From positions 33,438,340 through 33,502,339 of the forward strand of contig CM049322.1 in the NCBI GenBank assembly GCA_026874595.1: a stretch of DNA of 64,000 nt, read 5' to 3'. The notes below the pieces were generated by a model, which did not search any database, had not been told where the DNA came from, and saw nothing but the letters and a program-made list of their open reading frames with translations. This document shows, one piece after another, positions 12,401 through 22,009 of the stretch; the first letter of the stretch is position 1, and each line of letters begins with the position of its first letter. The stretch is from Sipunculus nudus. Its lineage: Eukaryota; Annelida; Sipuncula; Golfingiida; Sipunculidae. A program made the translations under genes and the position numbers.

Positions 12401-14758
12401 GACACAATATCCTCGAGTGTCTCCTTCATTCCTTTCATGTGGCTTACGATCTCTTCGCTGGTTCCACGTGAGTTATTCCTGAAGAATTCCATTGCTTTGA
12501 TTATCTCTTTCTCCATGTATGCTTGATAGGCCTCAGTAGTTTTTTCCATTTGATACTTAGGTAAACTTTCCTGGAAGATATTCCAAATAATTTAAGAACT
12601 AAGTAAAACATCTATATTAATCTCAATCCATTTTGTTTTATGTAAAATCAGCATTCGTTCGTGATTGTTATTATTGTTATTATTGTGAAACAGAAAATTG
12701 TCACAGTGAAATAACTTTTCAGTAGTGATATATGTAATGGATATATATTACTTCAATGTTTCGATTGAATATCTTCACGGTCTGTCTAGCTATCATTGTG
12801 TTGAACTCGCTGATCATTGTCTGAAAATAATTCATTTTTTTTATGTTAAAAGGAAATGAATGGAATAGTTAATAAATAAGAAAGAAGAAATTAAAGTTTG
12901 TGTCTAACCGGATAACATAATGTAGGTTAGTTTAAATCTGCGTCAGCACATCAGTCATTGATCTGTTTTAATAGTATGTATAACGTGTTATGAATTAATC
13001 TTACCTGTAATATAATAAACTTACCTCTTTAGTCGCAGATGGCTTTGGCAGTTTGCCAGATTGAAACACTGACACGTACCGCTTTAAGAGAAATTACATA
13101 TTTTTACACATACACAAATTAAATTCCTAACGATCCGTTTTAATGAAATATTTCATTTTGAACGTTTTAACAAAACTGAAAATAAAAATCTTTATGCAGA
13201 ATCACTGAATAAGATATATACATACCACGACGCGTTGAATGAAGTCTCTTCCAAGTAAAAAACTGCCACCATAGTCCTTTAAATGAATGCGTCTAGGGTC
13301 TAGCAGAAATGGAACCACCTCATTCAACCGCTTCCTGAATCTAGCTGTAACCTCTTTGAATTATAAAAAATATGATGTAAAAATGTATTTAAGATATGAA
13401 TTAGATCACTTGCAAAAATCATTTGTCTTTACATCTACCTGATAACTTTCCCTCAAACTTCGATGCAACCTCATCTTCATCGGAATCAGGGGCATAATTT
13501 TCAGAAGCGCGCTCCCCGGGACTCGGCATTAGGAAACATTGGACTTCCTCAAAATACTCGTGGATATTTCTTCGTACCTTCTGTAAAACTCCTGGCTGGT
13601 TTTTGTGTACCTTCACCATAAAAAATGCATCCTTAGAATTCTTAAAACTGTAATGAATGACATGACAAACGCCAAATATTTATTTTATTATAAAGAGTAG
13701 GCTAATTCACTTATATTATCATTAACTGTCCGATTAATGCTTCATATGTTATCCTGTTATTCAGGTACATTATTTGGAGTATAGTACCATTAATTTCTGA
13801 AGTAGATATTGTTGCCCACCATCTTCCCCAAACTTATATGTGGCGCAGTCGTTCCAATCCCGCACAAGATAAATCAATCGCTGTAATATATATTACATCT
13901 GTTCAATATCAAGGATGATTCTGCCGTATTAAATGTTTGGTAAAAGAACTTTTCCACACAATAACTGTAATTGTTCTAAAAACATTTTTTTTTCTTTCAG
14001 TGTTCATCATTACTCTTTATCTCTCCGTATCCGACCTTGAGTAAACAAAACTGATTAGAGATCCCCAACCCTTTACCTTGCATAGTTTATGTTGAAAAAA
14101 TGGATGTTACATGTTGTAATTAAATTATCAATTACAGGTCCCTTTAGGCTTGCATATTAATAAACCCCAACGTTAAAGGGTTACTTCCTCACCTGAAACG
14201 GCTTTGAGGCCGATGTTGCACGATTTCGTTTTTCTGGACTCTCATCTTTTACCATACGACCAGTTTCCACGAATAACTGGTAAATAGACATTGATAAGCA
14301 GTAATAATATAAATGGTTTAATATAAAAACAAATTGTCTTGAAGTTTAACAGTCATATCATGAGGAAACCAACAGTTTACAAAACTGTATAACGCTAAAG
14401 ATGAATATTGTATATATATTTTATTGTATTGTATACTCTTACTTCAAGATGTTTAAAGTGATGCTCGCCTATAGTTCGCATGACGTTATATACCTAAGAA
14501 TAAAACTGGCATGTAGAACTGGAGCTCTATATATCAAATACATACCAACGCTTGGCAAACAAAATGATACATACGGGTTAAGTTACTCGAAGATCGAAAC
14601 ATAGTTAAAAAAATAAAAGAACCTGAATTCTAACTGAGCATGGTACTCAAAGCAAAGATGGAAGCTGCATCTTCTGGCGCCGTTTTTTCATCGAAAAGTC
14701 CCTGTGTGTCCATCAGCAAAACCGCCACCTGTCATCATACAATGAAAAACACAAATGG

Positions 14759-14830
<72 letters not shown>

Positions 14831-17800
14831 TAAAGATAAAGAGTGACGCCTTTTAGATAGACTAACTTGTTTATTAACACACAAGCTTTCACACAGAATT
14901 CTTCGTCAGGTGGTTATTAGGTAGGAACGTGAAGAGACATGTTATATATGATGGATCGACAATGTATAGAGTCCATAATCCCAGGAACAGTGTATTTACA
15001 TTCTGATTGGATATTTAGTAATATTATAACCATGATACCCTGTGAGGGCGTAGTAAAGTGCAGTATGCATCGCCTCACTTTGGAATTTCGCGAAATCGCA
15101 TGAAGGTCTACGTTATCCATATTATGACGTCACGTGGAAGGGTCGCTTGGTCCAAAGTGCGGCAGTCCGCGGTACAGCCTGCCATTTCCAATAATAGTCG
15201 CTAACAAAGTCGCCTGTCGAATGCCGAAATCGGCCAGAGGGTGTGCCGCGAGCCGGATACCCAACCCTACTCCCTCTGTGAGTAAGGGGGAGGTATGATT
15301 TCCCAGTGCTCTGTCCGGTTCATTATTTCTTTATTATTTTAAGTTATTTTTTTTTCATAGTTTGTAAGATTATTTGTTGATGTGTTCGTTCTATTTAATT
15401 CAGGACAAAACAGATTACATTAAAGAGGCATACCGACAACTCGATGGTGAAAAATATTACATAAAATTAGACGGTGATCCAACTGAAAAATTCTTAAAAG
15501 AACTGACAGAGAACTAACAGAGATCAGCAACTCTTCCAACTAAAGAAGGCATTCATCAAATTTGGATACAAATGACATAACAAACAAATAACCAAAGCCA
15601 CAAAAATTCCACGTGAAAATCTATTGAAGAAAACTCCGAAAAAAGAACTGAACCGAATACCACTTGTTGTAACTTACCACCCACATCTTAAGCATTTAAA
15701 GATAGTTGCATATGAGTTACAACCCCCTTCTTTCCGCGCATCCTGTCTTTTCTACCATCTTTCCAGGAACAACCATATTTGCGTAAAAACAACCCAGAAA
15801 TCTACGCGAGCAGTTAGTAAAATAAAAAAAATCACCCCAAAAGACATTCAAAATGGTACGTTTCCATGCAAAAGACCAAAGTCGAAGATTAAGCATGAGA
15901 ATAAATAGCCATAGACACTCTATCAACTAGGACCTAAAACCCACTCCAGTGGGCACACGCTTCTCACAAACTGGACACAATGCGGAGCACATGAGGATAC
16001 ACATACCAAAGGGAGTTCTCGTGGACACAAGGTTAAGACAAATTTGGGAATTAAAATTCATAAATAATTTCAAATGTATACAAAATGGCCTTAATCGAGA
16101 CGAAGGTTACCTTGCACACTTTGAACATAAATATCTATATAATATTATCCTTGCTAGCCACTGGTGTTCATTCTGTTTCTTCCCATTTTACTTTTACTTT
16201 GTTTCTTTCACTTCTTTCTGATCTAATTTATCAATTTGTTTTCATCTTTATCATGTTTTTTTTTCTTCTTTTACAATGTTACCTGTACCTATTTCGCCAG
16301 TATTATTTCTATTATTTTACCTATTGTCATTATTATTACCATCATTATAATTTCTGATCCTGTTTCTGATTATTTTACCATTTGCATTATTTTTGGTAGC
16401 ATATTTTCCTTTATCTTTTGACTGTTTGACATGTATAGCTTATATTATATTCAATAGAATCACTCCTTTGTTTCAGTATTTCTACTCTGTGAATTTTTTT
16501 TTTATTCCAAACAAATAGTACAAACAATAAAGTACATTTTACATAAAGACAATATGTAGACAAAGACAATTTGCTAGTCATACATACAAAACAGATACAA
16601 ATAACAGAGGTACATAACAGAGGTAAAACTGTTGTTGTAATTTAAAATGTGGATAAAGTGGTATTTTTATCTTTATATTGTTTTATTCGTTTTCTATATA
16701 TGTTTTGAAAGTTCTTTCACTTTTGATTATGTTTCTCTACTTTTCCCTTCGCATTCGCATTTGTTTTTACATTTTTATAAATATGTGTGACATAACTTTT
16801 ACACACAGAAAATGATGTTAATTTCTCTCTACATTTGCAGGTATATATATAATATTTTTATAATAGTAATAGATTATCGAGTAGGCTGTCACCTGAGGTG
16901 TTTAATATTAATACTGTTTCTGTTACATTGCCTAAGTTTAAAGATGTTTTCAAGGTCTTCTGACAAAGTTTCAAAGGCTATTAACAATTATTGGTTACCT
17001 CCCAGTGATAAAATAAATGTGGAAAAGTTTCCTTTTCTTTTTTTACAGAATGAACAGAGTTATATTCGCTTTTCTTCATTTTAAATAAAAGACGATTGAT
17101 TGGTAAAATTCTATGTAATAATTTAAATTGGAAAATTTTTAATTTCTCTGAAATATAAATTTTGACAATATTCTTCAATGCATTAAATATTCTTCCTTTG
17201 TTTTGTAGCCTTAGTTCACCAATCCGTTTCTCTATTTGCTTTTCTGGTTTCGAATAGAGAGAATTGATAATATTTAAGTATACAGACTGTGTTGTATTTT
17301 CCATATTTATTATTTTGTCCACCGTATATTCTTATACTTCTAAACGATGATTATTCTTTAACTCTCTTTTCCAACAGGTTGGAATAGCATCCATTAAACC
17401 TGCATCTTTTATAAAATCTATACAAACCATATATTTGTTAGTAAATTCTTTATATGGCAAAAATGCTAGATGGTTTCTTGATTTTTAGTTATGTCAGGAA
17501 GTGTTTTTATGCCTGTCATATATAATTTCTTATAAAAAAAACTGTTCCTGAAACTTTTATATGAGAATTATACCATAAGGTTTGCAATTGAATTTCATCT
17601 GTTTTGACGGTCTTATTAAAACTGTATTTGCACCAATAATGTAACACATCTTTCCAGAACGGATCGCATGAGTCATTAAAATTGTGCATTTCATGTTCTT
17701 TTAAATTGCATTTAAAAATTTATGAACCCAGGTTTTTAAATTGTACGTTAATATTCTGTCTCCAGCCATCTTCTAGAGATACATTGAGGAACCGTTTAAC

Positions 17801-20800
17801 CCATGAAACTTTTAAAAATTGTATCTTTGATGGAAGATGAATCATATTCAGCCCTCCTTTATTTCTTGGTGCAATTGTAGATCTGTATACTTTATCTGGT
17901 TGGTTGTTCCAAATAAATTTAAATATTAATTTTTTAAATTCTTTGATATAATTATTTGGTAGACTTGGTAGTACTAAGATTAAATAAGTTAGCCGTGAAA
18001 TTATGCAGGTTTTTACAATAGTTATTCTGCCTGCAAGAGACATTATTCTGTTACTCAAGGCATTAATAATAACTTTAATCTAACTTAGGATTTCTTTAAA
18101 GTTGATCTCTATCATTTTTTTTCCGTTCCGCATGAATGGAGATTCCTAAGTTTTTACAGATTTGGTGCTACATTGTAAGCCTAGAGATTTTAATGTATCG
18201 AGATTATGTGTGTAAGCAGTTATTGGCATTATTATTGTTTTTTTTTCTATTTTCACAATATTTGTTCAAAATCTGAGAATCCTATTAAGGTTTCGTGCAC
18301 TGACAGAGTCCCCCTGTTAATTTTGAAACTGTATATTCAGCATATGGTATAATTTTATGTTCTTTCTGATCTATCATTACTCTCTTCATTTTACTATTGT
18401 TCCTTATTTCGGTTGCTAAAGTTTCTGTGGCCCAAATAAATAGATAAAGAGAAAGGGGGCAGCCCTGCCTTACACCTCTAGTTACTGGAAAGAATTATGT
18501 TGCTCAGCCTTTTTTTTGTACACAACTGTAAATATCGCTGTATAGTAAATTGATCCACTTCCTGAATTTAGTTCCAAAGTCAAGTAATTAAAGAGTATCT
18601 TAAATATAAGGCCGTTCTAATTGATTGAACGCTTTTTCAAAATCCACTGATAGCAAGTAACCGCATTTATTAGTTGCTCTTAAATAGGAGATTATGCCAG
18701 TAATGTTAATAATATTTTCTCCAATATACCTATTTTTCATAAATTCAGTTTGATCAAAGTGTATCAAAGAGGGTAAAACTAGTAAGTTTATTTGCTAATG
18801 TTTTAGCTATTATCTTGTAGTCAGTATTTAGAAGTGAAAGGGGGCGCCAGTTCTTCAAACATTAATGGTCTTTTCCTTTCTTGGTAATGAGGAATATAAC
18901 TCCTTGACGCATAGTTTTTGTAAGGCAGTCCGTATTGAAGGAATAGTCAATAGCACTTGTAAAATATTCTTTTAATTCCCCCAAAAATGTTTTATAGAAC
19001 TCAACTGGGAAACCGCATAAGCTATAGTTTCTCCTCTTATTTGGCATTTTAAGGTGTCCCATAATAATATTGGGTTTGTTTCTTTATTATTAAGAGCTGT
19101 TGTTTTTATACATTATTTTACTGTGGTTATGTAATTGTCTTCGCTTAACAGTGAATAGTTTAATTTCCAAAAGCCTGATCCATGTTTGTGTTCTGCTTTT
19201 ATTATACCGATAGTAATTATTGAATGGTCGCTTTTATAATCTGCTTTAATTTCAGACTGATTTATACTGTTAATTAGGCTATCGTTAATTAGAAAATAAT
19301 CTAATCTGCAAAACACTGAAATCAGGTAGATATCTATGACATGTATATTCCCAACTATTAGGATGTTGTAGTCTCCAAATGTCCGACAGTTGCGACCCCT
19401 TTTGCTTGGCTGGTGCCGTGGCTAAAATATATCTCATTACCCCATTCTGTTTTCAACCTATTTTCGCAATCTATTGTACTGTAAGTCTCTTGTAAAAATA
19501 TGACAGAACCTTTCTTTCTATTCAACCAATGAAAAACTTTTCTCCTTTTTGAGTAACTTGCTAGACCTCTAGTATTAAGTGATGTTATCTGACAAAGTTC
19601 ATAATTCATAAATTAGTCATAATTGGTTATACAGATTAGTTTTCTGTATTTGCAGAAATGCCAGTATATTTGAATATCTCTGCATCTGTTAATGTACGTA
19701 CAATACATACAACGTATATAGTAGACATGTAGAAATACATAAATACATTAAATAATATAAACAATGACATAAACATGAGATGATAATCTTACCAGTTATA
19801 ACAAGCAATAAGTTCCGCTACATGAGAAACAGAAAGAGTGCCTGTCGAGTGCTGACTGCTAATCATTGGAGCTCTGTACATTATTAGTGAAAGCTTTAAA
19901 TTTAATAGTAATTATAGACTGTGATTCACAATATATTCCAGATCAACTTATAAAATTACTGGCAGAGTGAAACTCTGTAAAGAGGATTGTCATGCAAAAG
20001 GTTTACAAAGAAAGACTTACTTGAGACGGTCATTTTGAATACATCATTGCCTCAAAGCAGATATGCCATTTATAAAAAAAAAAAAACATAATATAAAGGA
20101 TTAACAAGTTTGCATTTACATTCACAGATGAAGTGCCTCATTTAGTGAAAACCTAAAGTCCCGTTAACCTTTCAACTGCGTCTCTGAATTACTTTACTTT
20201 ATCTCTCTTAACGTTTTTCGTTTACACTTTATAATATTGCTACATCATTATTATTTCTATTGTTATTAATATTATTTCTATAATTATCATTATTATCATT
20301 ATTAGTTTTATTATTTTTATTATAAATATTATAATTATTGTTATCAGTACTATGTTTGCTATTTTGTTTATATTTATTACAACATTTTTTGCATAATCAT
20401 CACGTGTTTTATTTGCTTTCTTATGTTACTAACGTTTATGTTTATTTTTTCCTTTGAATACCGGCTGCGGTAGAGACAACTCCTGAGCCGGACAGAGCAC
20501 TGGAAAATCATACCCTCACAGAGGGAGTAAGGTCAGGTATCCGGCTCGCAGCACACCCTCGACCGATTATTCGGACCGATTTTGGCATTCGGCAGGCGAC
20601 TTAGTTTGGGACTATTATTGGAAATGGCGGGCTGTACCGCCGAGGGCCGTACTTAGGACCAATCAACCCTTTGACGTGACGTCAAAATATGGATGACGTC
20701 GACCTCCATACAGTTTCGCGGAATTCCCGAGTGAGGCGAGGCGTACTGCACTGTACCACGCCCACACAGGGCATCGTGGTCATAATATTACTAAATATGT

Positions 20801-20996
20801 TATTGTCATTTACAATCAGAATGTAAAAACACTGTTTCTGACATTATGGACTCTATACATTTTTGTTCCATCATATATAGCATCTCTCCTATGTGCTTTG
20901 AAAGCTCGTCTTTTAATAAACAAGTAAGTCTATCTAAAAGGCGTCACTCTTTATCTTTACCTTCGCTCCTACTATAGACTAACACGGCTGTACAAC

Positions 20997-21031
<35 letters not shown>

Positions 21032-21985
21032 AATCCCCGCTTAAACACCGGAATCAAACGACTTCCCTATGGCGCATAGTTCTAATACAACCATGCTTTA
21101 CTCCGGTTTCACAAATTAATGATGAAAAAAGAAAAACATAAAAAAAGTAGTCTAAAACATGTATTCATAATTTATATGGGCACATTTATCTCATGGGGAG
21201 AATGAATCCTGTATCAAAATTATAAGTTACTTCTTATTAAAATGCAGTTTAAAGAATATCCATCTGGAAAATCTCCTACAGTTATTGTTATGAAAAAATA
21301 CATTTATACTTACACGGGTTCCATTTGGCAGAGTCATGCGATAAGGTTTACTCCACATATTTATACCAATGGTGGTTCGGGCACAACCAGGGGCCCAGTC
21401 AAAGCCCCTTAGAGGTAGGTCTGGCCCCTCTAACCATTTATCCTCTCTGCCATTTTCCTGACAGCAATATATATATATATATATTAGTTTTCTATAAAAA
21501 GTACAACTATACCAAAACAACTAAAATTGTCCATGAAATAAATGAACTGCAGTGTTGTAATTATAGATTGGCTAAGCCCTATCTCATATATATAATATTT
21601 TCGTAAAAACATTGTGTCGAATTAAACCGTGAACATGTTTTGGCTGAAAGAAAACAAAAATAATTTAGGAAAGAATAAAGTGATGTTTACCAGAGCCTTC
21701 AGGTATTTCATAATATAGTTCAGGAGGAAGGACTTCCCTGTTCTATATTCCCCTGCAATTGACAGCACTACGACAGGGTCATCTTTTGTTTGTAGACTGA
21801 TCTCGTTCAAAGCTGCTGCGTTTAAAGTTAGCTTTGGTTTTGCTTTATCATCACAGTTGACGATTTGGAGAGCGGTACCAAAAGCTACAATATATATATC
21901 TTTATGTGTGTGTATATCATTTGATATAAATTCAAGTATGAACATTTGAAAATAACGAGACATACTTACTCTCTTTTGATGCCAT
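370..21985 (-). CDS. GBP/atlastin-family large GTPase with extended helical tail, 26 exons, 3' end outside window
   Basis: This is a dynamin-superfamily GTPase of the guanylate-binding protein type. Such proteins bind and hydrolyse GTP, self-assemble, and in animals act on membranes or in cell-autonomous defence. The start is ATG at 21,985 (protein begins MASKE), spliced in phase 1 to the next exon. Exons placed by frame and GT/AG sites: 21970-21985, 21691-21884, 21314-21457, 14635-14728, 14443-14493, 14193-14276, 13788-13880, 13439-13631, 13226-13353, 13025-13081, 12752-12820, 12358-12570, 12199-12270, 11641-11844, 11442-11513, 11118-11315, 10846-10911, about 10605-10772, 10002-10061, 9563-9736, 2278-2349, 1626-1817, 1438-1509, 1055-1262, about 802-870 and 370 to about 578. 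Most junctions keep phase 0. No stop codon is reached, so any C-terminal CaaX box or membrane anchor is unseen. The family call is strong; whether it is a GBP proper or an atlastin relative is inferred from the tail. Expression is unknown. Confidence 0.88.
2041..2410. repeat. (TA)n tracts and a (TG)n tract around an exon
   Basis: A (TA)n tract at about 2,043-2,090 and a (TA)n/(TG)n tract at about 2,357-2,410 lie on either side of exon 2,278-2,349. The second tract abuts the 5' LTR of the gypsy element that begins at about 2,409, so that element seems to have inserted at the microsatellite or to have been bounded by its expansion. Confidence 0.8.
2409..2836 (+). repeat. 5' LTR of decayed gypsy element
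   Basis: It matches the 3' LTR at 8,693-9,132 over its whole length with numerous substitutions and indels. The start at TGTAGCA is well supported. The end is approximate because the two copies diverge near AAGTATACACAACTGT and AAGTGTACACTACTGT. Confidence 0.8.
5470..5640 (+). pseudogene. gag nucleocapsid zinc-knuckle remnant
   Basis: One frame reads through [15 protein letters not shown] at 5,518-5,562. This is a perfect CX2CX4HX4C zinc knuckle, the RNA-binding motif of retrotransposon Gag nucleocapsid. Flanking sequence in the same frame is short and then interrupted. The region 2,840-5,470 upstream should hold the leader and the rest of gag, but I find no long open frame in it. Confidence 0.75.
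6405..8520 (+). pseudogene. pol remnant: pre-RT, RT, RNase H, integrase
   Basis: The open segment 6,405-6,650 includes [17 protein letters not shown], the usual linker just before gypsy RT. Broken RT follows, for example [13 protein letters not shown] at about 6,810-6,850. RNase H is visible around 7,437-7,640, with [17 protein letters not shown] and then [18 protein letters not shown] in another frame after a G run of about 19. An integrase zinc-binding segment [17 protein letters not shown] is at about 8,221-8,272, and an integrase core start [20 protein letters not shown] is at about 8,379-8,440. Frameshifts separate all of these. The copy cannot encode a working polyprotein. Confidence 0.82.
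8693..9132 (+). repeat. 3' LTR of decayed gypsy element
   Basis: This is a direct repeat of 2,409-2,836, preceded by a purine-rich tract. A Penelope-type remnant starts immediately after it. Confidence 0.8.
9134..9395. mobile_element. Short Penelope-like remnant made of two inverted arms
   Basis: The left arm (about 9,134-9,240) and right arm (about 9,280-9,350) are inverted copies sharing ATAAACAGTGAGGCCTTTTA and AGTGGGAACG-type blocks. The right end continues to CAGACTAACACGGCT and stops at a (TA)n tract. The same sequences form the arms of the element at 14,829-20,998, which contains Penelope-like coding remains, so this piece is assigned to that family. No coding sequence is left. Confidence 0.65.
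9180..9222 (-). ncRNA. Candidate hammerhead ribozyme core in Penelope-like arm
   Basis: On the minus strand CTGATGA (9,216-9,210) is followed by a GAAGC..GCTTC hairpin and then GAAA (9,192-9,189). This is the order of the hammerhead catalytic core: CUGAUGA, stem II, GAAA. Penelope-like elements are known to carry hammerhead motifs. I could not place stems I and III or the cleavage site with confidence, so activity is unproven. Confidence 0.4.
9391..9440. repeat. (TA)n microsatellite at the end of the Penelope-like remnant
   Basis: A pure (TA)n tract directly abuts the terminal ACACGGCT segment. The larger relative at 14.8-21.0 kb is flanked by (TA)n on both sides in the same way. Confidence 0.85.
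10605..13081 (-). other. GBP-like gene: linker and first helical block
   Basis: Exon 13,025-13,081 encodes a short segment with SGKLPKPSA, equivalent to the hinge after the GTPase domain in GBPs. It is followed by four short/long exon pairs of 23+71, 24+68, 24+66 and 22+about 55 codons. The products are charged, Glu/Lys/Gln-rich and almost free of Pro and Gly, as expected for long alpha helices. The first long exon begins ESLPKYQ and continues with an [18 protein letters not shown] helix. This resembles the start of the helical GBP C-terminal domain, which also has an LP followed by a helix with an EREAIEVF-like heptad. In vertebrate GBPs this helical region is about 280 residues in total; here it continues well beyond that. 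Confidence 0.8.
14761..14828. repeat. (TA)n microsatellite at left edge of Penelope-like element
   Basis: A long pure (TA)n tract runs from just inside the intron beyond GTPase exon 14,635-14,728 to the first base of the element arm. Confidence 0.9.
14880..14912 (-). ncRNA. Second candidate hammerhead core, one base off consensus
   Basis: On the minus strand CTGACGA (14,909-14,903) stands where the 9.2-kb copy has CTGATGA. It is followed by AGAATTCTGTGT and GAAAGC. The T-to-C change lies in the catalytic core and the stem II hairpin is weakened, so this copy is probably inactive. Confidence 0.3.
15395..16140 (+). pseudogene. Penelope-like RT / GIY-YIG ORF remnant
   Basis: Three segments in different frames resemble the Penelope-like polyprotein. 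[19 protein letters not shown] at about 15,403-15,460 matches the region before the RT fingers. [15 protein letters not shown] and [17 protein letters not shown] (about 15,653-15,885) match the stretch between RT and the endonuclease. [22 protein letters not shown] and [13 protein letters not shown] (about 15,975-16,125) match the C-terminal GIY-YIG endonuclease region. The RT palm between the first two segments is missing, so this copy is an internally deleted pseudogene. Family identity is from pattern recognition, not a search. Confidence 0.7.
16500..19800 (-). pseudogene. Tx1/L1-clade LINE remnant (endonuclease + reverse transcriptase)
   Basis: Read on the minus strand from right to left. 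The APE-type endonuclease start (19,609-19,380) has ITSLNTRGL and VIFLQETYS. The endonuclease end (19,316-19,113) has [10 protein letters not shown] and a SDHS catalytic motif. RT follows with [10 protein letters not shown] and [14 protein letters not shown] (about 19,010-18,865), then [10 protein letters not shown] (about 18,482-18,450), then YAEYT where YADDT is expected. The late RT region has [24 protein letters not shown] and GGLNMIHL (18,058-17,800). The tail has [20 protein letters not shown] (about 17,145-17,085). Frame breaks separate the pieces and the catalytic YADD has become YAEY, so it is dead. It lies between the arms of the Penelope-like element. Confidence 0.78.
20999..21029. 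repeat. (TA)n microsatellite at right edge of Penelope-like element
   Basis: A (TA)n tract follows the terminal ACACGGCTGTACAACAT, mirroring the left edge at 14,761-14,828. Confidence 0.85.
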
Positions 21986-22009
21986 TCTTTACGTATAACC
22001 GCTTTATGC

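Larger units (their letters stand above)
14829..20998 (+). mobile_element. Penelope-like element with long inverted arms and a LINE between them
   Basis: Arms of about 520-540 bp at 14,829-15,345 and 20,455-20,965 are inverted copies, and (TA)n lies outside both. Shared blocks include AGTGACGCCTTTTAGATAGA, TCTGTGTGAAAGC-like, GCCGCGAGCCGGATACC-like and AGAGCACTGG segments. Next to the left arm are plus-strand remains of a Penelope-type ORF. A minus-strand Tx1/L1-type LINE fills about 16.5-19.8 kb. An inverted partial copy beside the element is a usual feature of Penelope-like insertions. The whole composite sits in the intron between GTPase exons 21,314-21,457 and 14,635-14,728. Confidence 0.72.
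13226..21985 (-). other. GTPase (G) domain exons of the GBP-like gene
   Basis: These exons encode about 330 residues. The P-loop GEYRTGKS lies at about residues 50-57, matching the GxxxxGKS form of GBPs and atlastins. Switch I is probably around [11 protein letters not shown] (about 95-105). The G3 motif DTQG is at about 125-128. The guanine-specificity motif RDW is at about 201-203, inside [10 protein letters not shown], which is the RD-type G4 used by this family. The exon with [13 protein letters not shown] matches the family segment between G3 and G4. Exon 13,439-13,631 includes an acidic insert with repeated Asp and Glu. All G motifs needed for nucleotide binding are visible, so the domain looks functional. 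The junction into exon 14,443-14,493 is not resolved: the donor after ATGCTCA is phase 1, while the best acceptor is phase 0. Confidence 0.87.

Noticed and set aside
14640-14846. Plus-strand 68-codon ORF across the (TA)n tract
   Set aside because: It is antisense to the GTPase exon that carries DTQG and then runs through translated (TA)n.
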